A stretch of 64,000 nucleotides of DNA from Crambe crambe (GCA_963924555.1 OZ004591.1:930001-994000), one strand, 5' to 3'; counted from the stretch's first letter, positions 9,665 through 21,701 are shown. Notes: a model not told the origin generated them from the letters alone. Made by a program: numbers and translations.

Positions 9665-11719
9665 ATGGATTGGATGCTCTCAAACAGAAGATTACTGGAT
9701 ACGAATTTTTCCAATGTCAGCGACGACTGTACCCCCACTTTAGCATTCCAGCCAGTTTTCATCCTTGCCCTACGGATATGCGTATCCATCACATCAATCC
9801 TTTCCATGTTGGGAGCAAGTCTCATCATAGGTACCTTCATAGCGTTTAAAAGCTTAAGAACTAAAGCTAGACAGCTTCTGGTCCAGCTCTCGATTGCAGA
9901 TTTTCTTCTGGCTTTATCCCACTTAGTGGGAGTCAACCTCAATCTTCCAAGATTTGCCAGTCGAATTTGTTCCAATAGACTAGAGACAGACTACAATATA
10001 ACTGGTGATGCATTTTGTGAAGTGCAGGCAGGAATTAGTATTTTTTCAACTCTTGGCTCCTTCTTTTGGACGGTAGCAGTGGCACTCTATCTTTTGACTA
10101 TCATTGTTTTTGAGAAACCTAAAGTGGGCAAGTATCTCACCTATTTATCTTACGTTGTGTGCTGGGGCGTTCCTGCTGTGGTGGTGGTTATATTCGGCAC
10201 TCTCAATTACTTGGGCTTTCACGCTAACTTGGATGCAGGTACTTAGACTACTAGTTTAATAGCTTACTTCATATGTATAATAGAGTGAATCTCTCACTTC
10301 ATATCAAGTTAGAGTGAAACCCTATATGAGCAATGACCAGTATAAAAATGTATTCTTTCAAAATTCCTCTATGGGCTTCATGTGTAAGATTAGAGAATTT
10401 GAGATGATTAGTCTTTATGCATGCAGGTATATCATATCTACAGTGTTGTAGATATAATCACGATAGATAACTAAAAACTTTCAATAAAAACTCAGCATTG
10501 TTGTTAAGATAATCCATGTCTGGACAATAATATGGAGTGTTGCTGTGAGCCCTGGACTGATATGGCAAGTAGCTATATCTAGCAGGAAAAGGACCTCACA
10601 ATATGCATATGACAGCTAGCATAATATCAGTTTTAAGTATAGTAGTATAATAGAAAAAAATCGTCAGACAAAGGCAGAGAATAACCCTCACTTATGCTAA
10701 TCTCTGAGAGTCTATTAGCCCTATAGCTCTGAGCCATCTGTTCTTGGCCACCTGTAAACATTTATTGTCTTCAAAGTCATGACTATGACCAATGTGGTAG
10801 TTGACTTGTAGCTAGCATCATTTATCTGGCTGGACAATCAGACTATAGGATAACTTATAAATAGATTCTCTTTACCACTGAAGTAGCCAAAATGCAATAA
10901 GGCTACACTACTACTGGATACACACCTAGCTAGGCTAACTTGAAAAACAATAGAGCTATCTTAATTTTATGTTCAGGTTGGTGCTATCTGAGAACTGCTT
11001 TCAAATCTAGTCCCACTGTTCCAGATGTGTTGAGTCAAGTATTTGTTTATTTGACATACATACTTCTGTTTGTGCTTTACGTTTGGATACGCTGCTCTAT
11101 TCGAGCCAAGGTTGGTGGTGGTTGGTAGCTAATGGTACATGAAGTTCCATTACATGTCATCAGGGAACTGTCGGTAACTCAACTTGATCAGCTGACAGGC
11201 AATGTACAGCAGCTGTTTTTAGTAATTTTATGGATAGGAAACAAGTAGTAGTGTCCCCAAGTGTATTGAGAATGTCATGATGATCAATTACCTTCAAGTG
11301 GGTGGGGTCTAAATTCTGTTAAAGGAGGTGGCATGGGATTCTAGTTTAAGGGGGTGTGATTCCACATTGAAGAGGGTGACCTATGGCTTTACTATTGAGG
11401 AAGGGGGTGGGGTTTCCATACTAATGGCTCCCTATATAGCTGAAGAGGATGGCATTCTACTCACTTCTTGTGTCCTTTTGTTTTATTAGATGAAATATGT
11501 TTCAACTCAAATCTCCTCTACAAACAAATTCCAGTCAAGAACAAAGAATGCTGACATCAAACTGACTTTCATTCCTCTCTTCTTCATCTTCCTTCGAATA
11601 TGGGGGACTTTGCTCGGGATTTTCTACATTTATATGACTGATTACAGCGCTAAGTTCAGAGAAACACCTGCCAATGCTGCTCTTGTCTTTTTATCTGTAT
11701 GTTCTAATTATTGATCAAC

Positions 11720-11778
<59 letters not shown>

Positions 11779-12156
11779 GCACATGCTCAAACTCATATAG
11801 CCACTGACTGTTTCATGCAGGGAATTGGAACTTCAGCACAAGGGCTGGTGAATGCTCTCCTATTCTGTGTCTTAACTTCACTAGTTCGAAAAAGGCTAAC
11901 CCATGCAATCAAGTACAACCTCTGCTGCTGCTGTTTCCACAAGAAAGAGCAAACCACTTATCTTTTGGAGCCCTCGACAGAACATTCCGCAACTGGGAGA
12001 GAGGAAACCACTCATTATGATAATGAGGACATGTGGACTGTTCCTTCCCCTAGCTATAATGCCATCACCAGAACTAGGTTGCAGAGTGAGAGCCTTGACG
12101 GTTCAAAGTTCAACTCAGCAAGTGTTGGGAAAAGGGTGGTCAGTGGTACAGAGTAG
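9665..12156 (+). CDS. GPR157-like seven-transmembrane receptor 'b' (416 aa)
   Basis: Exons 9665-10238, 10977-11110, 11490-11696 and 11821-12156 join in phases 1, 0, 0 and give 416 aa. A short N-terminus with NFSN and NVSD glycosylation sites precedes TM1 (ITSILSMLGASLII). The first loop has SLRTKARQLLVQLSIADF. TM3 has GSFFWTVAVALYL, TM4 has VVCWGVPAVVVV, extracellular loop 2 has GWCYL, TM6 has LTFIPLFFIFLRIW and TM7 has GIGTSAQGLVNALLF. The tail has a CCCC cluster, a candidate palmitoylation site, and is rich in S/T. It is most similar to receptors c and d in the cluster, which share the phase-1 intron just before the loop-2 cysteine. Head to head with receptor a. Ligand unknown. Confidence 0.88.
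11722..11776. repeat. (AAT)n microsatellite
   Basis: A trinucleotide AAT run in the last intron of receptor b, 45 bp before the final exon. Confidence 0.95.
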
Positions 12157-12286
12157 TGAATTTTTGTCATATATTTGAAGATTATCCAAAATAATATATA
12201 TAGATGGTGGAATTACAAACCATGCATGGCTTTTATGAAACATTGTGGGTATGACACACTACACATCACAGAAGACTAGGTGCTAG

Positions 12287-14289
12287 CTATGTGTTTGGGT
12301 TTAGTGAACCATAGCTACTACTGCTTGTGTTTATAAAGACTGTTGCATCATCTTCCTTTGCTGAGTTTGAAAGTACTTGCTTGTTCTTTACTCTGTCAAC
12401 ACAACTGACCAGTGACTGATACAATCTTTGCCTTACTGGTGGAGTTAGGAGGCAGAAGAGAATCGAATTAGCAAAACCTTGTGCATTCACTGCAATACCC
12501 TGTGTGTATGATGAGCGTGTGTGGGGTGGGAAGGAAAGAGAATCAAATAGTTTATATCAGTCTATTCCATTCTCCTTTCAGTTTAAAGAAAGGATTAAGC
12601 ATAAGGTTGCTATGATAAGGCTTATAGCTATGCTATCATACAGAACAGTGTTCCATTGTACTACTACTTAACAAACCTACTAAAAATCTTACTTGAATAA
12701 TAAGCAGAGCTGCAGCAGCTATGGAGCATTTGAAGTCTGCATTTTCGGTATAAAAGGTGATGATTCCAAAGATGACGGTCCAGACTCTTAGGAGAAGGAA
12801 AATGGGGGGCACAAAGAGGAGCTTAACATCAGGATTTGAAGGTTTGGTCGCATAACCTCGACTGTCTTGTCCCTTGCCATACTGTAGTGGAAAAGATAAT
12901 AGCTACCTCAAGGTAGTGATGTGTATTAATTGCAGCTATCAGAGAGAAAGTTTTCTAGCACCACTCGTGAGTTATGCTAAAATTACGTAACTTTTCCTCC
13001 CAAAACTTAAGCACTTATTCTCCCAATAAGGTATTATACACTTGTTCTCCCAATAAGGTTATTCTCCTGATAAAGTATTATACACTTATTCTCCTTACTG
13101 GGGGGGGGGGGGGGGGGGGGATCCCAAAACTCCAGCCCCCCCCCTAAAATTTCCATTTGCAGTTATATAATAATACTATTGTACATGTCCATTAACATGA
13201 GGTTATGCCAGTGGATTAACCATAAAGAGAGTGTTTTATACATCAAGTGGGCATCCAAAAAGGGAGTAGCCAAGGCAAAAATTTTCCCACCCACAAGCGT
13301 GCAGATATTCTTCCCCCCTATTAAAAATTCCTAGATAGAACCCTGCCAAGTATTTATACACTTGCACAGACGACTGACATTTTGACCTCTTTTCTATTAG
13401 CTGCACACGTACTTTGGGTTTTATTCTACAACGTATATGGCAGAAGAGAACACCATAGAGTATTGGCAGTAGAATGAAAGCTCCATAGACCCACAACTCG
13501 TAGCTTAAAACCTCAGCCACTATAATCTCAGGGCCTGTCATGCCAACTGGCACAACATTAATGATGTAGCATTCTGGAAAAAAGAAAAGAGAGATATTTT
13601 ATGCAACCAATCATCCCAGTAGCCAGTAATTCTGAGGGAAAGTAGTAAAAAATCAGGCAATTTATAACTTATCTATGAACTAGCCAAGTTAAACCATACA
13701 TCATTAATTAAGTATGGTAACACAAGACGAATCTTAATCTACCTGTGGATCCAATTGTCAGGTATCCAAAGTAACGCCTTACTCCATCATATATCACCAG
13801 CACAGTCGGAATGCCCCAGCACATAACGAGCATGATTATAAGCATAATCCTTGCAAAGTTCTTTTGTTTGGATATTACATAAGCTACCATGAATATTCCA
13901 ATGCAAACACTCCAGAGGAAAGAAGCTACACTGCCAAATACTGTGAATGCAGCCTGGGCCACACAAACAGGATCTTTATTTGTGGTATTGAAGTGGTCTT
14001 CAGTGTTAGGCCTTTCTGTGAATCTTTTGTAGTTGGCATACAATCCGACCAGATGAGAAATGACCACGATGAGGTCAGCCACTGAAAGGTGGAGTAGCAT
14101 AGTCCTGGCAGTTGTCCGCATGTCCTTGTAGGCTACGTAGACAAAGATGATGAGACACACACCAAGGATTGACAGGATGCACATGATGGTGGCTGTCACT
14201 TGCACAGTCGTTATCACGTCAGGATGGATAGCCGGATAATGCGCGCTGCTACCATTACTTGAACAATTCCCGAACACAGTATGAGGCAT
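12287..14289 (-). CDS. GPR157-like seven-transmembrane receptor 'c' (369 aa)
   Basis: Exons 14289-13743, 13573-13413, 12881-12693 and 12499-12287, phases 1, 0, 0. The N-terminus has an NCSSNGSS glycosylation cluster. TM1-TM2 region reads TIMCILSILGVCLII and DMRTTARTMLLHLSVADL. TM3 region is VASFLWSVCIGIFM and TM4 is VMCWGIPTVLV. In extracellular loop 2 the usual GWC is replaced by ECYII, so the tryptophan is lost while the cysteine stays. TM6 is LLFVPPIFLLLRVW and TM7 is GIAVNAQGFANSILF, lacking the GDS seen in receptors a, e, f and g. It lies tail to tail with receptor b, the stops being 131 bp apart. Function as a receptor is firm by family; the ligand is unknown. Confidence 0.88.
13100..13120. 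repeat. poly-G tract
   Basis: About 21 consecutive G, in the intron of receptor c, followed by a shorter poly-C at about 13136-13144. Prone to sequencing error. Confidence 0.8.
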
Positions 14290-14583
14290 GATAGTTGTTA
14301 GTATCCTTGACAGGAATCTGGCCTGGGTGTGTCGCAGTTTGCGCGCTGGATAGGGTAAGGGGTCATCATTCTAGATTGTAATTAATGGGTGTGGTTTTTT
14401 CTTTTCTTTTTTCTCTTTATAACTTTAGTGTCCAAATGGGCACAAAGCGAGCCAACTAGCCACTGGCTAATACTAAGGCTGCCTAAATAAAAACATAAAT
14501 GAATCAAACAAGACAGAGCAAACAAAGTAATAGCTACTATTGTAGTCAGCATTTAAAGAGTTATAGTTTCAATTGGTTAGAAA

Positions 14584-16256
14584 TCAATTATTTTTTATTG
14601 AGCCATAATGGGTGGTTTGTAGAGAATTAGTAGTACTCAAGTCCAGTGTGTCTTCCAGTAAAGTCTCACTCTGCCCCTGAGCCACTTGATCATTCTTCCT
14701 TCTACAAAGACGAAGGAGAACATGGTACCATCTCATTCGAACCTGTCTTGTGAGGAGACAAAAGAGTACTGCATTCACAAACCCTTGAGCATTGATACCA
14801 ATTGCCTGCCGGAATAAAGACAATAAAAATATAATAACCATACAAATAGAAGCTCACAATGAATGGGAACAGGTGTCACAGCCACCAGGGCCTGGTAATT
14901 GATGGTGTAGCTAACTTCAATTCTAAAAAGCTAGTTTATCTCTCTAGGAGCTTAATTGGTTGTTTATTCTAAGGCTATGGGTATCACTTATTATCTGTGG
15001 GGAGGAGGAGCTATAATTAATAAAAATCCAATTGGTTTCCAAATCCCCCCCCCCCCCCCCCCCCCCCCCCCCATACTGTGGATGTACTAACTTGCATAAA
15101 AAGAAGAACAGCATTGGCAATGTTGCAACGATAATGTATATCAAAATTTCTAGTGTAAAATGCAATGACATCCACAAATGTTGTCCACACTCTCAGCAGA
15201 AGGAAAATGACAGGTATGAAGAGCAGTTTGATGTCGGTCTTGGATGATGCCAGTGCTGTATTAGAATACTCCTGCATAGGTGTCGGTATAGTCAATATAA
15301 CCTACTCATTGTTAATAACTAGCTAGTACTATCCAAATATGCCCCTATACAGGTATAATTTATAAGCAGTACTTAATATAACCTACTCATCATTGTAGTA
15401 CTCTTAGCTAATAGTATCAACAGCTGCTTAAAGTCAAAATGAGTTTTATGGGATCAAACCATTACTTTTTTTCGACAGCGAATGTGGCACGAAACGGCAA
15501 TGTAGCTGATAGGGAGGACAATATAAGCAATGTAAACCCAGATCTCATATGTAAAAACCTCAGCAGCTATGTAGATATTATCATCTCGTTTGTAGTCATA
15601 GTCCACCACATAGCAACCTACAAATGAAAGGAAAATTGGTGTAATATTTATGATGGGTTTAATAAATTGGCTATCTCACCTGCTTGTCCTGTTAACTGGA
15701 ATCCCAGGAATCTTTTGATGATACTTGCAATCACAAAAGGTATAGGGACCCCCCAGGATAAAACATACAGGATTACAACCATCACCTTTATTGCCTTCTG
15801 CTTTATATTTGTTGTAATCATAACTAGCATATACACCGCTATGGACATTGTCCACAGGAATGATGCTATTGTACTAAACATAGTCACAGCACCTTGAGAA
15901 ATGCATTGTGCATCAAAAGCTGATTCGTTGATGCGATCATAGACATCATCAAGGTTGCCTATTAATTCTCCAGTAGTGTTATCATAATGAGGCAGGAATC
16001 TTTCAAAATTTATCATTGCACCAACAAAGTGCGAACCAGCTATGAGCATGTCCGCAATGGAGAGATTGAGCAACAACTGCCTTGCTGTGGTTCTCAAGTC
16101 TTTAAAAGCAACATAGGTGAGTATGATGACGCATGCTCCAAGGATCGAGAGAGAGCAGGTGACTCCAGTTAGGACCTTGACGCCTGCGATAACTCCGGGG
16201 GAGACAGCTGGATATATGTGGAGCATACACGCACTTGCATTTGGGAGAGCGTTCAT
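14584..16256 (-). CDS. GPR157-like seven-transmembrane receptor 'd' (376 aa)
   Basis: Exons 16256-15680, 15617-15466, 15271-15092 and 14805-14584, phases 1, 0, 0. Start MNALPNASAC with a glycosylation site. TM1 region is VTCSLSILGACVIIL and loop 1 is DLRTTARQLLLNLSIADM. A long insert with NTT and NES sites lies between TM2 and TM3. TM3 is ASFLWTMSIAVYM and TM4 is VLSWGVPIPFV. Extracellular loop 2 has GCYVVDYD, with no tryptophan before the cysteine. TM6 is LLFIPVIFLLLRVW and TM7 is AIGINAQGFVNAVLF. Its splice positions are those of b and c, so these three form one subgroup. Divergent from receptor e with 126 bp between the start codons. Confidence 0.88.
15045..15072. repeat. poly-C tract
   Basis: 28 consecutive C in the intron of receptor d, about 20 bp downstream (minus-strand sense) of the third exon. 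Confidence 0.85.
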
Positions 16257-16382
16257 TTTTTCTCTTTGTAATCGTAGCTAGCTAGCTAATTAGCCACGCC
16301 CCCATAAACTGCGCATAATGTTATGCGCAAGTGGTGGGATGTACCCGCGAGTGCTGCTTGCTGCAAGTAAAATAGCTTTACT
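16257..16382. promoter_or_regulatory. bidirectional promoter between receptors d and e, with 18-bp palindrome
   Basis: 126 bp lie between the two start codons. A perfect palindrome GCGCATAATGTTATGCGC occupies 16311-16328 near the centre, so a dimeric factor would see the same site from both genes. AGCTAGCTAGCT occurs on the d side. The regulatory role is inferred from position and symmetry. Confidence 0.55.
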
Positions 16383-17880
16383 ATGGGTGATTGGCCCGAC
16401 AAAGAAGTTAATTTCACGCCCATCTTGGATCCCGTCCAGAAGGATATCCCGACCAGAACAGTAGTGGGGATTACCTGTGCCCTCTCCATCATAGGGTCAC
16501 TACTCATCATTCTCTCCTACCTCCTTCAGAAAAAGAAGACCAAAGTTCGCGAGATTCTGGTTAATGTCTCCTTAATGGATTTAGGAGTGGGTCTTTCAAA
16601 TTTAATTGGCCTATCAGTTTATTTCGATCAATATTATGATATGAATGGATATGGTGGGAAGCCGGTTCCAACTTACATAGACAACTTGTGCAAGACACAG
16701 GCCTTTTTTGCAGCATACTGTTCTCTGGGATCGATATTCTGGACCACAGCTCTGGCAGGCTACCTCTATGCTGTTGTGCACAGTGATCATTGTAAAAAAA
16801 AGCATTTTCTCTGCTTAGTGAGATTTTACTATGCCATATGCTACGCAATACCCCTCATCATTTCAGTGTGGCTCGTATCAACTGGAAGATTGGGCTACTC
16901 TCCCTACGACTCAAGCGGCTGGTGTTCTCTTATTGCCAAGGATCCTTATACCAAGAAAGTCAATCTGTTCATCACTGTGTTTGCACATGACTTATGGATG
17001 TATCTTTCAATGATTTTGATAATTGTTCTCTATGTGGCCATAAAGTGCTCTGTTACAAATCAGGTAAGGTGTATTAGTAGCTATTATGCCTATATATAAT
17101 TAATAATTATATATATATATATATATTATGTATAGTAATGCACATGTAATGCATGCATTGATAATGATTAATGTATTATTGAGCATATTCATGATACAGG
17201 TCAGCTAATTGCAGCTGTTTTTTCATGGCAGGCAGTGAATTACTGCATGTGCTTAAGTCAGCATAATTTGCTTACTAGCTACAATCTTTCAGGCTATCTA
17301 TGCATCTAGTATTTTTTTGTACCTTTATCATTCATATTAGGTAAAAGATAGTCAGACAGCTCCTTCAAAGAAATCTTGGTCATCACTGAACTTATTAGAT
17401 TACAAGTTCATAGCAATTCCTGTGATTTTTGTGCTGCTGCGAATCTGGAGTCTCATTCTAAGCATCCTTCTGGATTATGCTCAGTTGAAAACAAAAAATA
17501 TCCCTCTTATTGTTATTCTTTTCTACTTATCAGTAAGTATATTATAAGTAACAAGTTGTATCATGTCATTTTTAATACCTTTGGTTAGCACTGCAATTTC
17601 TTTTCCTTAGGGGATTGGTGATTCAGCACAAGGTTTCACAAACGCCATTTTGTTCATCTTATTCACTAAGACAATCCGAAATAACATCCTCAGGTATGTA
17701 TTATGTTGCAAGTACAAGCGGTCGAAACAGATACGTAGAGAACAGAGCCTAAATGATGTGGATAGCCAGGAAGACATTATAGAAGACCCAAGCACAAGTG
17801 AAGATGAAAAAATGCCAATTAATAGTTCTATCACCAAAACCCCCTTGCTTCATGGAACCCCAAAGACCAGTCTACACTGA
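16383..17880 (+). CDS. GPR157-like seven-transmembrane receptor 'e' (380 aa)
   Basis: Exons 16383-17063, 17341-17532 and 17611-17880, all phase 0. TM1 region is ITCALSIIGSLLIIL and loop 1 is KVREILVNVSLMDLG. TM3 region is GSIFWTTALAGYLY and TM4 is YAICYAIPLII. Extracellular loop 2 reads GRLGYSPYDSSGWCSLI, very close to receptor a and the clearest match to GPR157. TM6 is IAIPVIFVLLRIW and TM7 is GIGDSAQGFTNAILF. The tail is acidic and serine-rich. With a and g it belongs to the three-exon subgroup with no intron near loop 2. A polyadenylation signal follows 140 bp after the stop. Confidence 0.9.
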
Positions 17881-18019
17881 TATGATAAATTTTTTTGGTG
17901 ATGTTATAGGGTTGTTCACCTATCATTGGAATCATGTTGTGGTTGTGTCAGTTGTCTTTGGGTTAAAATTGGGTTGGTTTTTGTTCATTCATGCTGTCAT
18001 CTACTGATTTTATTTGTTT

Positions 18020-18025
18020 AATAAA
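18020..18025 (+). terminator. AATAAA polyadenylation signal of receptor e
   Basis: AATAAA lies 140 bp after the stop of receptor e in T-rich sequence, just before a (TTTG)n run. Assignment is by position. Confidence 0.5.
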
Positions 18026-18049
18026 ATTTCTACCTTCTACCATGAGTTT

Positions 18050-18088
18050 TTTTTGTTTGTTTGTTTGTTTGTTTGTTTGTTTGTTTTT
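18050..18088. repeat. (TTTG)n microsatellite
   Basis: A tetranucleotide TTTG run between the convergent 3' ends of receptors e and f. Confidence 0.9.
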
Positions 18089-18196
18089 TTGGTAGAGACA
18101 AAAAGGTTTTAGCTGCTGAGCATGCATGAGCATGAATTTTTCATGGAATGAAGCTTATGGGTACTGTTAACAAGACTGTATGTAAGTCTTGGGCTA

Positions 18197-21035
18197 TCAC
18201 TGGTCTTGCTGCTGAAGAAGTTGTGATTTTTGAGTGGATTCAGACTTTGGAATAGCACATTTCTTTGACTTTGACTTCATAACTGGAAACGTGGAAGACA
18301 GTGACCCTTGGGAGTTGGTGATAGTGCTGCAAGACTTGAGGGGGATGGAACAACGTCCCTTGCTGACAAAGTGATCCCTGACTTTTGGTGTAAAGACACA
18401 GAAGAGAAGAGCGTTGACAAAACCTTGACCGGAATCACCAATACCCTATCATAATACAACAAAGAATTACAATGTATCCCGCCATACTTACACAGAAAAT
18501 ATTATGTCAAGGAATAAAACATTGTTAGAGAATTTTCTTTTTCTTAGTTTGCACCTCGGGCCCTGTATACCCTGTATTTCATATTGTTTAGGTACACTGT
18601 TGGACATGATATTGATTCACACCCTCACTAGCTACTACAATAATCATGCAGAATAGCTGCCCGCCCCCTTCATGTTTAGCCCCTCCCACTTCCTACAAGC
18701 TATACAATACTCACAGCTGCATAGAGTAGTATATAAGAGATTGCAAGAGGTAGGTTGACATGAGCATACACCAGCAATATGACCAATATCATGGTCCATA
18801 TTCGCAGCAGAAGGAAGAAGAAAGGGATCAGAATGAACTTTGTGTCGGCCTTGCTTACAGCAGCCATATTGTGTCCTTGTAAAAGGAAAGGGTTCGAGTC
18901 CTTCAGCTGCATGCACACAAATAAAATTATAATCGAGTGAAATGTACAGTGGAACCTCTAAATCCAAACACCTTTGGGACCAGCGAAAAGTGTCCTGATT
19001 AGAGAGGTGTCCCTATTTCAGGGGTTAAATTATACACATTTATATTGTGTTGGGACAAGAAAAAGTGTCCTGATTAGAGAGGTTTTTGCATTTCAGGGAG
19101 TCCACATTTAGGGGTTCCACTGTACTACTTTTCCCGTCTTTTTTCCCCCTAAATAGCACAATGACTATCATGAAAAGCTGAATGGCATACTAAAGTGTGC
19201 AGCTAGCTAGCTATATAAAGCACACCTATTTATCACAGTGTTCACGCCAAAATGCAACACTCCAATTCCACGCTTTAGTTCTTAAAAGTGTGCATCATGT
19301 CATCAAGGGTAGCAGATGGATGACAAGTCCACTAACATAAGTCTTATAGGGCTAACTATAATATGTAGCTACATGAGGAAATTCGAATGGAATGCAGATC
19401 AGCTTGATATCAGGTTGTAGTCTCCACTCCATAAGATGTCATTGAACTACTTTCAGACTATAAGCTTACTCCATAAAAAAGTGAAATTTAATTATGGAAT
19501 AATAAAATTATGATACCATGTATCCATTGTCCATTTCTGATCTACATTTAAGTTTGAAACAACCTTTCGCTATTCAATTTAAGTTGATCAATAGAGCACC
19601 ATTCAAATCCTATATATGCAGCTGCTTCCTTTCTATAATGAGTATAATCACCACTCTCTCATGACTGTACATACAGCTTTGTTATTAGCTAGAACATTTA
19701 ACATATGTCAGGCATTCAGTGGAAAGTGACAACATGTATCAAAGATAACTATGATGGAATATAATCTGCACTAAGGTACTTAAGTACATTAATTTTCAGT
19801 AGAGCAGAACTAATTCTACTATCATAGAATGTAATGAGTATTAAAATAAATACTCCAAAATATCCTGGTTTGAAACCCCAATAGATAGATACCTATCTTC
19901 TGTTATGTAAACCACTATTAGTTTTCATGCATGCATACACAGACACCTACATGTGACCATGATCCCATCATCGAATTATACCTGAAATTTGATGTAACAG
20001 TGGGTGGTGAAATAGAGGATGGTGACCATGATGAAGGTAAGGTAGATCCAGAGGTCATTTCCAAACACAACAGCAAATGTGTCCTGTTTGCCAGTGTAGT
20101 CATCTATCTTCAGTGTACACCAACCAGATCCTCCATGGGGTGAATAGCCCAAACGATCTAAGTGAATATAGCATAGCTACTCCCTAGAATTGCAAAATAG
20201 TAATTTCAAATTCCCTAAGAAAAGAGGTTCACCTCCCAAAAGTGATAATCTGTTATTGATAGCATAAAAGTCACCAAGACACAACTATCACATACATTTT
20301 GTACTTGGACTGTATGCTTATAATCAACACTAATAGCTAGAGAATACAGTAGTCCTTAAAATAGATATTACCTGTGCTTACTAGCCAGAGAGATATCAGA
20401 AGAGGTAGTCCCCAGCAAAAAATACACGCTACATACAAAACCTTGTGGTGGACTTTCTTGCTACTATGTACAACCAAGCAGTAAATATACACAGCCAAAC
20501 TCAAAGTCCATAAAACTGAGGCCAGGGTCGAAAAAGCTGCAAAGAAAGCCTGAGCTCTACACAGTCCATTCAGTGCTTGACAAGAGAGAGCTGAATTGAC
20601 TCCATTAGACACTTTGTTCGATAACGATAGAGTATTGTTGACATTACTGGTATCCATGGGACAGTGACGAATATACTGATCAAAGTACACAGTGACTCCG
20701 ATGAAGTTGGAACAGGCTACTCCAAAGTCGGCAAATGAGAGGTGAACCAAAATTTGTCTGGACTTGGTTTGAATGTCTTTTATCAAACAATACGAGAGGA
20801 TTATCAAGATTGCTCCTAGCATTGATAGACAGCAAGTAATGCCCACAACAACTCTCAGAGCAGCATGCTTATTGAAGAAAGGTCCATAGATCATACTCGA
20901 GTTTGAGATGAATGATTCATGGTCGACAGGAAGGTTTCTTGGTGTTAGATGAGAACCAGAGCTTGAAATGTCTGTGATTCGTTCAATCTCTCCAATTCTG
21001 TCCAAGTTCAAGCCGTGTAGTGAAAAGGGAAGCAT
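18197..21035 (-). CDS. GPR157-like seven-transmembrane receptor 'f' (426 aa)
   Basis: Exons 21035-20372, 20157-19982, 18906-18715 and 18445-18197, phases 1, 0, 0. It has the longest N-terminus of the cluster (about 65 residues before TM1), with NSS glycosylation. TM1 is ITCCLSMLGAILIIL and loop 1 is QTKSRQILVHLSFADFG. A TM2-TM3 insert has several N-x-S/T sites. TM3 is ASVLWTLSLAVYIY and TM4 is IFCWGLPLLIS. Extracellular loop 2 is DRLGYSPHGGSGWCTL, TM6 is LIPFFFLLLRIW and TM7 is GIGDSGQGFVNALLF. Its first intron lies before LGYSPH, about a dozen residues upstream of the position used in b, c and d, so the insertion is independent. Intron 2 holds a TA-flanked miniature transposon. Confidence 0.88.
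18947..19122. mobile_element. mariner-type miniature transposon (176 bp)
   Basis: Terminal inverted repeats begin CAGTGGAACC and end GGTTCCACTG, with TA on both sides (18945-18946, 19123-19124). That is the signature of Tc1/mariner non-autonomous elements. The internal unit AGTGTCCTGATTAGAGAGGT occurs twice, and related stretches recur at about 50846-51130, 52890-52980, 53681-53830 and 57720-57860. Confidence 0.8.
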
Positions 21036-21193
21036 TATACTGCTGTCTTCATGCGTCTAGATTTTCCAACTTCTTATTGCAGCTGACGAAAAGATCTATT
21101 GCTCATGCGCATGACAACAAAGTTATGATTCCATCTAATGCACACCAACTGATGTGGGAGGACACCGGTCAGCAGTGAACAGCAGCTTCGAAA
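21036..21193. promoter_or_regulatory. divergent spacer with palindrome between receptor f and the 77-aa gene
   Basis: 158 bp separate the start codons. A perfect 12-bp palindrome TCATGCGCATGA lies at 21103-21114, similar to NRF1-type sites. A shared promoter is inference. Confidence 0.45.
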
Positions 21194-21701
21194 ATGCCTA
21201 TGGTGAGACTAGACGAAAGATATATATATGTATAATTCATAGAGTTAATTCGCAGGTAAAAATACACTATACAATAGAGGGAGAAGATTCAACAGTTGTG
21301 ACTACCATCAGTGCAATGGTGTCCAACATCGATTTCATCATGAGAGGACTCCCTGGCCAGCCTGAAAGTTAGTGAATAGGGTTAGGATCAACCCCACATC
21401 CCTGTAGCTTAGTGCATATTGTAGATCTGGAGTAGGAAGAGCTAGCTCTATGAGGTTGTAGATCTGGAGTAGGAAGATCTAGAAGGTTGGGGTAGTCATA
21501 AGGTACGCAGGGGATGTCAGATCATTGATCAACAGCTATTTATACTACCACTAACACTACTAGTTTATATGTGCTATTTGGTGCATAGAATACAAACCTG
21601 TGAGGATAGAGGCTGCTGACGGGACTGAGTTGACCGACTGGTCTGCTAAGCCACCTGCAACTGTGTATGTCATAGGGGTTAAACAAAAAACTCCAGAATA
21701 A
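21194..21701 (+). CDS. small three-exon gene of unknown function (77 aa)
   Basis: Exons 21194-21202 (ATG CCT ATG), 21256-21367 and 21589-21701 join in phases 0 and 1 to give 77 aa ending in TAA. All boundaries are GT-AG. The protein reads MPMVKIHYTI at the start, has SAMVSNIDFIMRGLPGQPEK in the middle, and VRIEAADGTELTDW then TVYVIGVK near the end. It looks like a compact alpha/beta fold. No signal peptide or membrane segment is visible. I do not recognise the family. Support is the consistent splicing and the tight head-to-head position with receptor f; the very short first exon is the weakest part. Confidence 0.55.
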
